Below, one piece after another: positions 1-9,286 of a DNA stretch of 64,000 nt. Origin of the DNA: Paramacrobiotus metropolitanus. Its lineage: Eukaryota; Tardigrada; Eutardigrada; Parachela; Macrobiotidae. A program made the translations under genes and the position numbers. The notes beneath the pieces are model-generated. The model made no database searches. It saw only the letters and a program-made list of their open reading frames with translations, and was not told where the DNA came from. Position 1 is the stretch's first letter. Every line of letters begins with the position of its first letter. Where the stretch lies: positions 186,001-250,000 of the forward strand of contig NW_026570334.1 of assembly GCF_019649055.1 (NCBI RefSeq). Reading direction: 5' to 3'.

Positions 1-8
1 GCGAGCCA

Positions 9-2267
9 GTGTATCACCAACAGAATTACCAAGTGAATATGGCTGTGGAAGGACCATCGGTTGGAGATCCTCCAAAGGGGCCAACCATACCAGCGCCTCC
101 CAGCCCAGTGGACCGCGGAACATCAACGGCGACAGTAACACTGCCGCCACCACCAGTCCCGGTCACCACAACAGCCACTATCGGTCCAACGACGATAGTG
201 ACACCCGCAACGCAGACTTATCCGTCTACGTCAAGCGGGCCAAGCTTTGATCCGAGCCAGGCAACACCCAGCCACAGCTACTTCGGATCAAGGCCACCAT
301 ACCCGTCCTTGTATCCGTCGATATTCCCGAACATGGACTTCAATTTTAGTCCACAACCGGCCACAAGCCAGGCTCACACCAGCGGCATGGATCCAAACCG
401 GACCAACCCGCTGAGCCCAACGCTCGGGCCATCGGCCACGCAAGGACAGATGGGAGGCCAAAGTGGTACACCAACGGTGCAACCACCATTAGTAGGCCAA
501 CTAAGCCTATTTGGCCCTCCTATCACGGCGGCAGCCCCAACGGGCCAAGCTCAGCCACAGATGGGCCAAACCACGCCCACGGGCCAAAACGTGCCCCAAC
601 CATCAGGCATACCGCCAACAGCGGCCATGCCACCAGGACCAGCGGCTCAACCAGGCCAGGGCCAGAACGCGCCCATGTTGGTCCAGCTCCCGAATGGAGC
701 ATACGCATGGATGGCGTCCAACGGAACTATCCAGATCGTACCGGGCCAACCAATGTGGGCCCAACCACAACAGGTGCCGCTGATACCACAGCAGCCAACA
801 CCTACCCCGTCACCACCGGTCAGTCCAGCTCTCACAACCAGAGAGCAAATAAAGGAAATGGCCCAAGAGATGGGAAAAGCTAACGCAAGAGCTCAAGTCC
901 GCACCGAGTTGCCAAAATTTGATGGCAACAAAACAATGGTGAAAGGATGGCTTGCACAGGTCCGACGGATCTGTAAGCAGTCGTCCGATCTGAAGAAACC
1001 AGATCCGGACTTTATGAGCCGTATTTACATGGCCCTATCATACCCTGTAAAGGAATGGTACACTGGCCAAGCCAATCGCGAAGACGAGGACGGCTGGCCA
1101 GTAGAAGAGTGGCTCCAAAAATTTGCCACTCGATATGGTGACGATAATCAGCAGGCCACTGCCATGGGAGAAATCACCCATCGGTACTACCAACACTTGA
1201 CCGAAACCCCTGAGCAGTACTACGACGCCATGCTGACCCTCCAGACGCGCGCTGGCTTGGACGACACCATGACCCTCCACTTCCTGAGGGAGAACGTGAA
1301 AGAGCCAGAACTGCGCCGCGCTCTGGACATACGGATACCAAAGTCACCGGCAGAATTCCGGGACTAAGTCCGGCAATACACAATGGGAAAGGCGGAGTAC
1401 GAAGGGAAGGCGGGCCGCGGATACCCAACCATCTGAACGGCCATACAAACGCCACCAGCCCAAGTCGTACCACAACAGCCGGCACTCTATCCCCCGCAAG
1501 CTACACAAGCTCAGATTGAGGCAACATACGCCGCTATCGCGGCCTTGAACATAGCCTCCCCACGACGTGGGTCTACACCGCCCAACGGCGGTAGTGGCGG
1601 CTATGGCCAGGCCCGAAACCAGGGCAACTTTGGCTACAGCCAGGGCAACAGCGGCGGAGGACCAAAGGGCAAGTTCTCCAAGAGCCAAAACGCCAGCTTT
1701 AACGGGAACCAAAGCGGCAACAGCCCTGGAGGACAAAACCGAAGCCCGGGAGGCCAGAGCGGCCAACGCCAGACTCTGAGCCCCGAGGAGGCCCGCAGAC
1801 AAGAGGACATGTACATCGACCGAGTCGAGCGCATGTTCGAGCGATGGGCCAAAGACGGGATCATTACCTGCAACCACTGCCTATGGGGAAACCACCCGAG
1901 CGACGGCTGTGGCTACGCAAACAGGCCATATGGCGAAAATCCAAACCGAAAATGGTATTTGGATTGGCGAAATCGCTATCAAAAATGCTACCCTACCGGG
2001 TCAGCCAATCCTAACCGCCTCGGCTTAGTGCCACCCAAACAACCCAGACCACCACGTGGTAACGGGGGGATAGGCAGCCGACGGCAGTCCACCGGCTCAG
2101 GAAGTGGGTCCGGTGGCGGCAACCGGCAGAATGGTCCAAAGCAGGGATATCAGACGCCAGCCAACGAAAGGGCAGCGTTACCACCCATACCGGACCAGCT
2201 GGTGAAGCCAAATGGCAACAGCGGCGGCGGCCCTAACCGGGCCAGCCCAACCGCGGGAAACGCCTAA
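9..2267 (+). pseudogene. gag: gag of copy E1 (two in-frame nonsense codons)
   Basis: Gag forms the particle that packages element RNA. One frame runs from the window edge to the stop at 2265-2267. The first ATG is at 39, and upstream codons are also open, so the true start may lie outside. The first 280 or so codons are Pro/Gln/Thr-rich low complexity. About 897-1340 is a helical capsid-like region with the Trp/Tyr/Leu spacing of Ty3 retrotransposon gag. The C-terminal part is Gly/Gln/Asn/Arg-rich and holds a CX2CX4HX4C zinc knuckle at 1869-1910. Stops at 1365-1367 (TAA) and 1434-1436 (TGA) are substitutions: copy E4 has sense codons at both places. The reading frame otherwise stays open, so decay is recent. 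Confidence 0.88.
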
Positions 2268-2298
2268 GGTCGGGGAGTATCGGCAACTCACCCGACCT
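2255..2298 (+). promoter_or_regulatory. Programmed -1 ribosomal frameshift signal at the gag/pol boundary
   Basis: The heptamer GGGAAAC at 2255-2261 lies in the gag frame as G GGA AAC, the canonical X XXY YYZ phase. It is four codons from the gag end, counting the stop at 2265-2267. After a 5-nt spacer, the arms AGGTCGGG (2267-2274) and CCCGACCT (2291-2298) form a perfect 8-bp stem. An inner GAGT/ACTC 4-bp stem continues it across one bulged A, leaving a 7-nt loop. The pol frame is -1 relative to gag and is open from here through ATG 2366, so slippage would yield a Gag-Pol fusion. Copy E4 has the same bases at 51011-51054. The 2299-2365 remainder holds only CTAAT-like motifs. Confidence 0.85.
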
Positions 2299-2365
2299 AA
2301 GACCGGAACCGAAACCGCCGGACATAACCCACACCATTACTAATCCGTACTTAACTAATCCCTAC

Positions 2366-3925
2366 ATGGATCCCAAATTAACCCCTATGGCTCAACAGCC
2401 CACCAGTGGATCCAGGCTCAGCGCCAAACCAGCGCTTGAGCCACCTGGCTCTAGAATTGATGCCAGGCCGACAGTCGTATTGCAAGCGACCAAGTCGATT
2501 TTCGGAGCCTCAACTAACCCTAAGGCCAACCGATCACCAAAACTCGGAGCCTCAACCAACCCTAAGGCCAACCGAACACGTGGCAAAGCGAGACGTCGCA
2601 CCACGAATATGACGTATCCACAATCGGCGTCAGACACATCCTCCGACAGCGCAACGGACGGATGGTCCGTACAAGATACGGACAGCGAGGTCGGATCCCC
2701 AAAAGATTGGACAACCGAACCTCTTGAGGCGTCAAGTCCCCGTACCTGCTGGCCCCAGATCGGTGGACAACCCCTCGGCACCACACCAACGGTGCGAACT
2801 ATAAACAGCTCACGGACCTTCCTTAACACCAAAAGTATGTTTTCCACCCTACGGGTTGCGGAAACACCACCACAGGAAGAGTCTGTCCAAGAGGAGCCAC
2901 CTTCACCTCACTACGCTCCTGATGATCCAGGACCAGTGTCGCTAATCCCCATAGTACCAGTGATGCGGGAAGTGACAGTTGGTCTTGATGAAAACCGCAA
3001 ACCAAAGTCCGTCAGAGCATGGACGCACAAAGTCCAAATTGGACCAGTCCACACGCTCGCTATGCTGGACACTGGAGCGGAGACATCCCTCATCAGCCAG
3101 CAATTCTGCACCGCCAATGGCATCAAAACAGAGCCATTAGGACGGAACACCAAAATCCTTGGTGTTGGCGGACAAACCGCCTTTGTGGTCTCCCACTGCT
3201 GCACCGTACCGGTGACACTGCAGGGATACAAGAGCCACCACACGTTCTTCGTCCAACCGACGTTAACGGACGTGCACGTACTACTTGGCTGTGACTATCT
3301 CCACTCCAAGTTTACGTTCATCCTCAAGCCAAACGAAGAAATCGTTTGGGACGCGGTAAAGTCTATCCCGATACCAGAGGCACCGGGACCCGACAATGAG
3401 GTGCGGATAAATCGGCTTCGCGAACCGACTGTCCGAACTTTCACCTGCTGGGAATGCCTGGACACCATTGAAAGCCTCATATGGGAGCTGCGCGTCCATA
3501 ACGCAATCGAGCGTTACATGACCCAATTCCGTGCAGGCATACTCAAGCCAAATCACGGGATAGTAAAGACTATCCCGATACCAGAGGCACCGGGCCAACG
3601 GCCGGTGCCTGATAGAGAAATCAAGGAGAACCTGGTCCAGCGCTACAAAACTTGGTTCACAGGAGTAAAAAATTTCCTGGAATACCGCGCTAACCAACTC
3701 CTTGCCCTAGAAGAGGGTTGGCTTGAAGATAAAGGCGAACCACTAAAGTGGCCGCAAATTGCCGCACAATACGGACCATTCGCCCAAGAACTGGACGATT
3801 TGGTCCAAGAAGGAGCATTATGGGAGGACGAACGTCTAGCCCTCGTGTGGGAATACAGGGAGTACCACATGGAAATGCCGAAAGCACTCCAAAGATGTGC
3901 ACGGATCTCTTCGATGATATCATAA
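2366..3925 (+). pseudogene. pol: pol part 1 of E1: aspartic protease region, ends at a frameshift
   Basis: Pol is probably made as a Gag-Pol fusion through the -1 frameshift signal upstream. ATG 2366 is only the first Met of the open frame. The retroviral-type aspartic protease motif Leu-Asp-Thr-Gly-Ala-Glu has its catalytic Asp at residue 235 (3068-3070). The region before it is Ser/Thr/Pro-rich and contains a direct repeat of a GASTNPKANR peptide (about 2507-2575). After the protease, an IPIPEAPG peptide occurs twice (about 3364 and 3574), and there is a CX2C pair near 3447. The frame is lost at about 3891-3893, where a run of four A in E4 is three here. Codons after that point to 3925 are out of frame. 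Confidence 0.85.
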
Positions 3926-5247
3926 CGCTTCGAAGACAAGTGGCCCAACACCCTGGCTTAACCGTCAGCATATGGCCAAAGTACGACCTAAGCCTGACTA
4001 ACGTTAGGACCATACCGGAACCATTGACGGAAGCTGCACCGCATATAGCGACAAAAGTGCGCTTCAAAGATGGCCCACACCCGGAACAAGGAGGCCATCG
4101 AAGGGACACCAGCCAGAATGAGCAGGACCCTTCATCAGAGGAAGTCCAACTGACTTGTCCTCTATGTGGAGACGGCGTTGAAGCGGTAATACGGGTCATA
4201 CAAACCCGTTCGGTTCAACGGTGGAGAGCAGGCCGACCAGCCTCACCACTCCCTAATAGGGAACGTCCAACCACTACGGCAGAACCGGACGAACCTGAAC
4301 AACAGGAAATCGCAACCGAAACGCCAGAGATCCAAGAGGCGGATCTCACGCTTGAACCGGCACCAACAGTGGCCGGCGGCGCGCCAACCTCTAACGAGGA
4401 CAATGGCAAGCCAAAACCCGAGCAAGACGACAAACCCGAGTCTACCGATTCGGACGTCCAAAGCTCAAGTGACTCACCGGACACGGACTCCGATAACCAA
4501 TCATCGGAGGAGTCAAGCGATGACGAAGATGACGCAGAAATCCTTCAATTCCGGGCCGAAGCACCTACCATCCGCCAAACTAGGCTGCACCGGCAGATGG
4601 AAGGCCTCAAAGAGGAAAAGGAAGTCGTCTTCGCGTATAAGCGGTATACCATACCAGCTTACTCAACATGCTGGGTTAAGATCCGCACATACAGAACCAT
4701 GGACCCGAACCGCCCAATCTACTTCAACTCGTTGCGACGACCACACCGCCAGCTCTTACCGATCGAGGCGAAGGTACATACCCGTCACGACGAGCATGCA
4801 TGGATCCAGATCCAAAATAAGTCCATGCGAGACCAGATCCTCCGCAAAGGCGCAAGACTCGGCTACATGTATTACAGCGATTTACATGGAGCGGACATCA
4901 GGGAGGACGGAGTAGACTGGGACATACCGGCCGCCAGTGCCCTACCATGGCCAAAAGAGGCGGGACATAACCCTACCAGACAGCGAGTCATAACTGATTA
5001 CGCTAAGGTACGGGCAAGTGTAAAAACGGAACTCCCACCGGAGTCCATTACACCAGTCCAAGTCACTATCGACTTCGAAGTCGACCCAAAGCAGAGGCTA
5101 ATGTACCTCGGAAACCAGGACACTAAACGAAGTCTGGCCATGCTCGACGGACCAGTCCAGCACGACAGTAAATGCTTCACCATATTGGTCTCTAACTACT
5201 CCAAAGAGCCCACATCCTCCGGAAAGGAGCGGACATGGGCCGAGTAG
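3894..5247 (+). pseudogene. pol: pol part 2 of E1: spacer between protease and RT
   Basis: This is the continuation of pol in the shifted frame, ended by a second single-base loss near 5209-5216. It carries a CX2C pair (about 4157), a strongly acidic Asp/Ser/Glu tract (about 4410-4550), then two beta-type modules ending in an Asn...Ile-Leu-Arg-Lys-Gly...Gly pattern. The first module is at about 4810-4880. The second is at about 5180-5240, and its Ile-Leu-Arg-Lys-Gly is damaged here but clean in E4. Similar modules precede RT in other Ty3/gypsy polyproteins. I assign no enzymatic role. Copy E4 reads through both break points of this copy, so the breaks are copy-specific. Confidence 0.75.
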
Positions 5248-8200
5248 AGCCATATGAAGCGATAACAGATAGGGACGAAGAATTCGCCCAGATCAATTCC
5301 CTCCAGACCGGAGAGGAAGATCCTGAAACGGAATGCGAAATTCGCGCCCACATCGCCAACGCACATTTTGGCGACCACCTGACTGAAGAGCAGACCGCTC
5401 TACTCCGTCAGGACTTATGGGAACTCCGGGCCATATTCCCGACGTCCAAAAAGCCTTACGGCGACGTTAAGGGAGTGACCCACGTCATAGAAGTTGGCGA
5501 CGCTGCACCAATTAAAATGAACCCAACTCGAACGAGTTGGAAGGGACGAGAGTTCATAAACAAGCACGTCCAAGAAATGTTGGACCAAGGCGTAATTGAA
5601 CCGTCCATGGCAGCGTGGAGTTTCCCAGTGGTCCTCGCTTCGAAGAAAAACGGCGATGGGACCATGGGCACCAGGTTCTGCATAAACTATATAAAGCTGA
5701 ACTCGGTGACCAAAAAGAACAACTACCCATTGCCCAATCCAGATGAACTTCTGGATCAATGCGCAGGCAACGCCTACTACGGCAAGGTAGATTGTCAGTC
5801 CGGATTCTGGCAAATCCCTATGGACCCAGCGTCCATGGACTACACTACCTTCGTGACTCCAGAAGGGATGTTCCGGTTCAAACGAATGCCGTTTGGCGTC
5901 TGCAACGGGCCAGCCACATTCCAAATGACAATGGACAAGATTATGGCGCCAGCACGCAAACAAGGCGGCGTCTTCGCATACATCGACGACGTGATATTTT
6001 TCGGCAAAACATTCGAGGAATTCAGGAAGGCGTTCAGAAACACGCTCCTGTGCCTCAGAGACGCCGGATTCACGATAAAACCGTCGAAGTGCGAATTTGG
6101 AATGGAAAAGCTCCAATTCCTTGGACACATCCTCAGCAAGGACGGTGTCCATACTGATCCCGAGAAGGTAGCGGCCATCGCCGAGAAACTACCGCCCAAG
6201 ACCGAACGTCAACTTCGCTCGTTTCTTGGACTCGCTAACTACTACCGGAAGTTCATCCAGGGCTACGCCCAGAAGACTTCCAAGATGTATGAACTCCTGC
6301 GGAAGGAAAGTTCAGTGAAAAACGACTGGACCGACGCCCACACCGCCGAGTTCAATGAAATCAAAAAGGCCCTAACGGAAGCCCCAATATTGGCCAAATT
6401 CGATGCAACCAAGCAGACCACCATCGAATGCGATGCAAGTGGCGCTGGCATCGGAGCCATACTCAGCCAGGACTCGAGGCCAATTGCCTACGCAAGCCGT
6501 GTCCTACATGGAGCTGAGAAAAACTACGGCGTCACCGAATGGGAATGCTTAGCCGTAGTGTGGGCCGTCCAAAAGTTTAAGCATTACATTGACCACGGAC
6601 CTTTCACAGTAAGGACGGACCACAGAGCCTTAACCAATCTGCTTAGATGCGAGTCTAACCGGCCCGGCATCAACCCTCGTCTTACTCGATGGGCCCTCGC
6701 CTTACAGGGACGGGACATCACCATTGAGTACAAACCAGGCACATTCTGTGACAACGCTGACGCATTGTCCAGATGGCCACTCGAACGGGACAATGACAAA
6801 GGCCCACACGAAAAGTTGGACCAAGTCCCCAACTTCGAGGATTACAAAGACGAGATCCCAGCACGCATCATAAAGGTGCGCAGGCTGCAAGTCACGGACG
6901 AGGACCCCGCAAACGAATGGGACAAGCCTCTCCTTCCCGATTGCAACGCAATCACAGATTGGGACCAGTTCAGCACGGCGGACATACGGGTCATCAATGT
7001 ACCGGCGCCCACACCGGGAGAGCCAGAGCCCGAAGTCCCACCGTGCCCAGAAAAAGTCACGGACCGCACCGCGCAAGAAGTGCGACGGATGCAACACCGC
7101 GATCCAACTCTAGCCAAGAAAATCTATGAGTTGGAACACCAAAGCGAATTGGACAAGAGGTCCAAACTACCTGAACATTATCAGATGGACAAAGGTGTGC
7201 TCTACCGACTCACCGACATCAATGCGAAACTCGAAAGGAGATTCGTTGTCCCTCTGTTCATGCGGAAAAACATTATCCAGTCCCTCCATGATGGCAAAAC
7301 AGGGAATCATTTTGGATACCGCAAGACCATTGAAGCAGCCAAACTCCGGTACTACTGGGACCGCATGAGCTGCGACATACACGACTACATGGATCGATGT
7401 CAGACGTGTATTTTCGGCAAAGTACCGCGGCGAGCTACCTACGGTAAGCTGCAGCCGACTGAAGCTGTTGCGCCTTGGTACCGCGTCTTCGCCGACTTTA
7501 AAGGACCTCTACCGGTGACCCAAACCAAGAAATACCGGTACATTGCTGTGGTGGTCGACCAAATGACGAAGTTCACCATAGCCCGGCCGACCAAGACAAA
7601 TTCGGCCAAAGAATTCGAAAAGTTCTTTGTCGAAGAAGTCGTACTAAAGTACGGCATGCCACATACAATGCACTCCGACCGGGGCACGCATTTTACGGGA
7701 AAATCTTTCGCCAAAGTGGCGAAAATCTTCGGCATTGAGCAGACCTTCGGATCCGCGTATCATCCTGAGGGCCAAGGCCAAGTCGAACGCCAGATGCAGA
7801 CCATCTGGGACGGAATTCGAAACTTCGGCGGCGCCGGCGACGAACATCGTTGGCACCGGGCTCTACCGTACGTGATTTCGGGCATGAACCGTGCCGTTCA
7901 CGCAACCACTGGATTCTCGCCATACCACATGCTGTTTGGACGAGAAATGACGATACCACAAGACGTCCTCGCTGGGACCAACGTCCCAGAAACTTTTACG
8001 ACTAACGAACGTTATGTCAAGAGGATGCAGCAGCGCCTGAACCGGGCGCATGAAATTGCCAAAACGCGGATCGAAGAAGGGTTCCTAAGGGATGCGGCCA
8101 TCTACAACAAAAAGAAGTCGCAGGCCGAGTTCAAGAAGCGGGACTTGGTCACCCTAAAGAACATGGTGGACGACCCGACCAATCCAAACAAGTTCGAAGG

Positions 8201-9047
8201 CGTCTACATTGTTATCGGCATACCTAAGCCGAATACTTACTGGATCCGAGAGCGGGACACCGGTGTGGAACACACTGTATGTGTCGATCGCCTTAAGCCG
8301 TACCTTAACCCGGACGGCCCGAGTCGCAGAATAACACGCTCATCCAAGAAGAAGAGCGGCGACGCGGAACCTGAACCCACAGAGTCGGAAAGGTGCAACA
8401 ACAAGGCAGAGCCAGGACAAGACGCAGAGCTCCCACACGCCCAGAGCAAACTTGAGACGCTGCTCAAAAAGCAGAAGCCCGGAAAGGGCCCGTCCAAGAA
8501 ACTTGTGGCGGAGCAGCAAAAGACCTTGCGAATCCCTGGCTATGGCCCACCTGACCCAAAGACATCAGACCTAGAGCCACCAGTGAAGCGTGGCCCCGGC
8601 CGACCTCGAAAGGCCAAGCCGGATTTCAAGACACCGGCGCTGACAAAGCTTCAAAACCAGCCATTAACCGCCATTGACCCAACTTTGGCTCCGGCGGAAC
8701 CAGAAAAAGGAACATCCGCTATGGACAAGCCGGCGGCGACCGAAGGGCCAAAGGTGGCCCCGGCGCCCAAGGAAAAGCCCAAGAAACCGAAGACGCCCAA
8801 GAAGCCTAAGGCAACCCTTACGGCCCAGCAAGTCCTGGAAGAGGACGTAGTCGCTGAAGATGAGGCGCATAAAGACTTGCTCACCCGCATAACTACAGGA
8901 CGAGAGAAATCAGAGAAAGTCGCAAAGGGCAAAAAGCAGAAGTCCAATACGGTCCTACCGGACGTATCGGACAAGTCCAGTACAGTCCCACCGGATGTAC
9001 TGGACAAGGCGGTTCATAAGGCTGGACAGAATGACGTTTTAAAATAA
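5235..9047 (+). CDS. pol: pol part 3 of E1: reverse transcriptase, RNase H, integrase (1,270 codons, uninterrupted)
   Basis: It copies element RNA into DNA and inserts it. RT occupies about residues 60-330, with catalytic Asp186 (Val-Asp-Cys) and the YIDD box at 249-252 (5979-5990). RNase H follows, with the acidic set Asp400, Glu437, Asp462 and Asp509. Integrase has the zinc-binding HX6HX29CX2C (His685, His692, Cys722, Cys725) and a DD35E core: Asp754, Asp815, Glu851. A GPY/F-like module lies near 985-1030. The tail is Lys/Pro-rich with an AT-hook (Pro-Gly-Arg-Pro-Arg-Lys, about 1121-1126). I see no chromodomain. Two tandem copies of a short TV[LP]PDV[SL]DK peptide end the protein (about 8951-9007). 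The Met at 5235 is only the first Met after the upstream break, not a natural start. Confidence 0.93.
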   Translation: MGRVEPYEAITDRDEEFAQINSLQTGEEDPETECEIRAHIANAHFGDHLTEEQTALLRQDLWELRAIFPTSKKPYGDVKGVTHVIEVGDAAPIKMNPTRTSWKGREFINKHVQEMLDQGVIEPSMAAWSFPVVLASKKNGDGTMGTRFCINYIKLNSVTKKNNYPLPNPDELLDQCAGNAYYGKVDCQSGFWQIPMDPASMDYTTFVTPEGMFRFKRMPFGVCNGPATFQMTMDKIMAPARKQGGVFAYIDDVIFFGKTFEEFRKAFRNTLLCLRDAGFTIKPSKCEFGMEKLQFLGHILSKDGVHTDPEKVAAIAEKLPPKTERQLRSFLGLANYYRKFIQGYAQKTSKMYELLRKESSVKNDWTDAHTAEFNEIKKALTEAPILAKFDATKQTTIECDASGAGIGAILSQDSRPIAYASRVLHGAEKNYGVTEWECLAVVWAVQKFKHYIDHGPFTVRTDHRALTNLLRCESNRPGINPRLTRWALALQGRDITIEYKPGTFCDNADALSRWPLERDNDKGPHEKLDQVPNFEDYKDEIPARIIKVRRLQVTDEDPANEWDKPLLPDCNAITDWDQFSTADIRVINVPAPTPGEPEPEVPPCPEKVTDRTAQEVRRMQHRDPTLAKKIYELEHQSELDKRSKLPEHYQMDKGVLYRLTDINAKLERRFVVPLFMRKNIIQSLHDGKTGNHFGYRKTIEAAKLRYYWDRMSCDIHDYMDRCQTCIFGKVPRRATYGKLQPTEAVAPWYRVFADFKGPLPVTQTKKYRYIAVVVDQMTKFTIARPTKTNSAKEFEKFFVEEVVLKYGMPHTMHSDRGTHFTGKSFAKVAKIFGIEQTFGSAYHPEGQGQVERQMQTIWDGIRNFGGAGDEHRWHRALPYVISGMNRAVHATTGFSPYHMLFGREMTIPQDVLAGTNVPETFTTNERYVKRMQQRLNRAHEIAKTRIEEGFLRDAAIYNKKKSQAEFKKRDLVTLKNMVDDPTNPNKFEGVYIVIGIPKPNTYWIRERDTGVEHTVCVDRLKPYLNPDGPSRRITRSSKKKSGDAEPEPTESERCNNKAEPGQDAELPHAQSKLETLLKKQKPGKGPSKKLVAEQQKTLRIPGYGPPDPKTSDLEPPVKRGPGRPRKAKPDFKTPALTKLQNQPLTAIDPTLAPAEPEKGTSAMDKPAATEGPKVAPAPKEKPKKPKTPKKPKATLTAQQVLEEDVVAEDEAHKDLLTRITTGREKSEKVAKGKKQKSNTVLPDVSDKSSTVPPDVLDKAVHKAGQNDVLK

Positions 9048-9286
9048 TATCTGACATGGCAGACTTAGAATTAGAATATCCGTGAGCTGCTACCGAAACT
9101 AACTAACCTAAACTTAACTAACCTAAACCTTAACGACCAGTAGCTTAGAAGTAGCTAAACTCGGTCCAATATCCGTAACCTTATCTGACAAGGTAGCTTG
9201 TAAATAGCTAGTCGTACATTGAACTAACCAAGTAGGTAGGAGTCTAACACCGCGTGATTCGTCTCGTGACAGCGCCCCATTCAACG
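9048..9286 (+). other. Spacer between pol and ORF-AB
   Basis: Non-coding. It holds two near-identical copies of a TAACTAACCTAAAC unit (about 9103-9135), a pair of AGTAGCTA/GTAGCTTG-type repeats, and further CTAAC pentamers to 9247. The frame of ORF-AB is closed by TAA at 9245-9247, so ORF-AB cannot be a frameshift or readthrough extension of pol. The CTAAC motifs resemble fungal branch points and several AG dinucleotides follow them, so splicing to the ATG at 9287 is possible. This is not shown by the sequence alone. Confidence 0.5.

Noticed and set aside
1-40. 5' LTR and tRNA primer binding site
   Set aside because: The window begins within the gag frame, so neither can be seen. A TGGGCGCCGG string near 34725 resembles a primer site but lies in 3' non-coding sequence of E4.
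1350-1440. Repeat-induced point mutation as the cause of the gag stops
   Set aside because: Only one of the two stops is a C-to-T change, and no dense transition bias is visible around them.
5415-6152. Antisense ORF of 245 codons opposite RT (and its twin at 47166-47903)
   Set aside because: It lies exactly opposite conserved RT codons, mirrors the sense protein, and has no start context or recognisable domain. It is a shadow of the sense gene.
8180-9047. Chromodomain at the integrase C-terminus
   Set aside because: The tail lacks the aromatic cage pattern; it is Lys/Pro-rich with an AT-hook.
9103-9135. CCTAAAC-like repeats resembling plant/fungal telomere units
   Set aside because: Only two degenerate units, located at the same internal place in E1 and E4 between pol and ORF-AB, so they are element sequence and not telomere.
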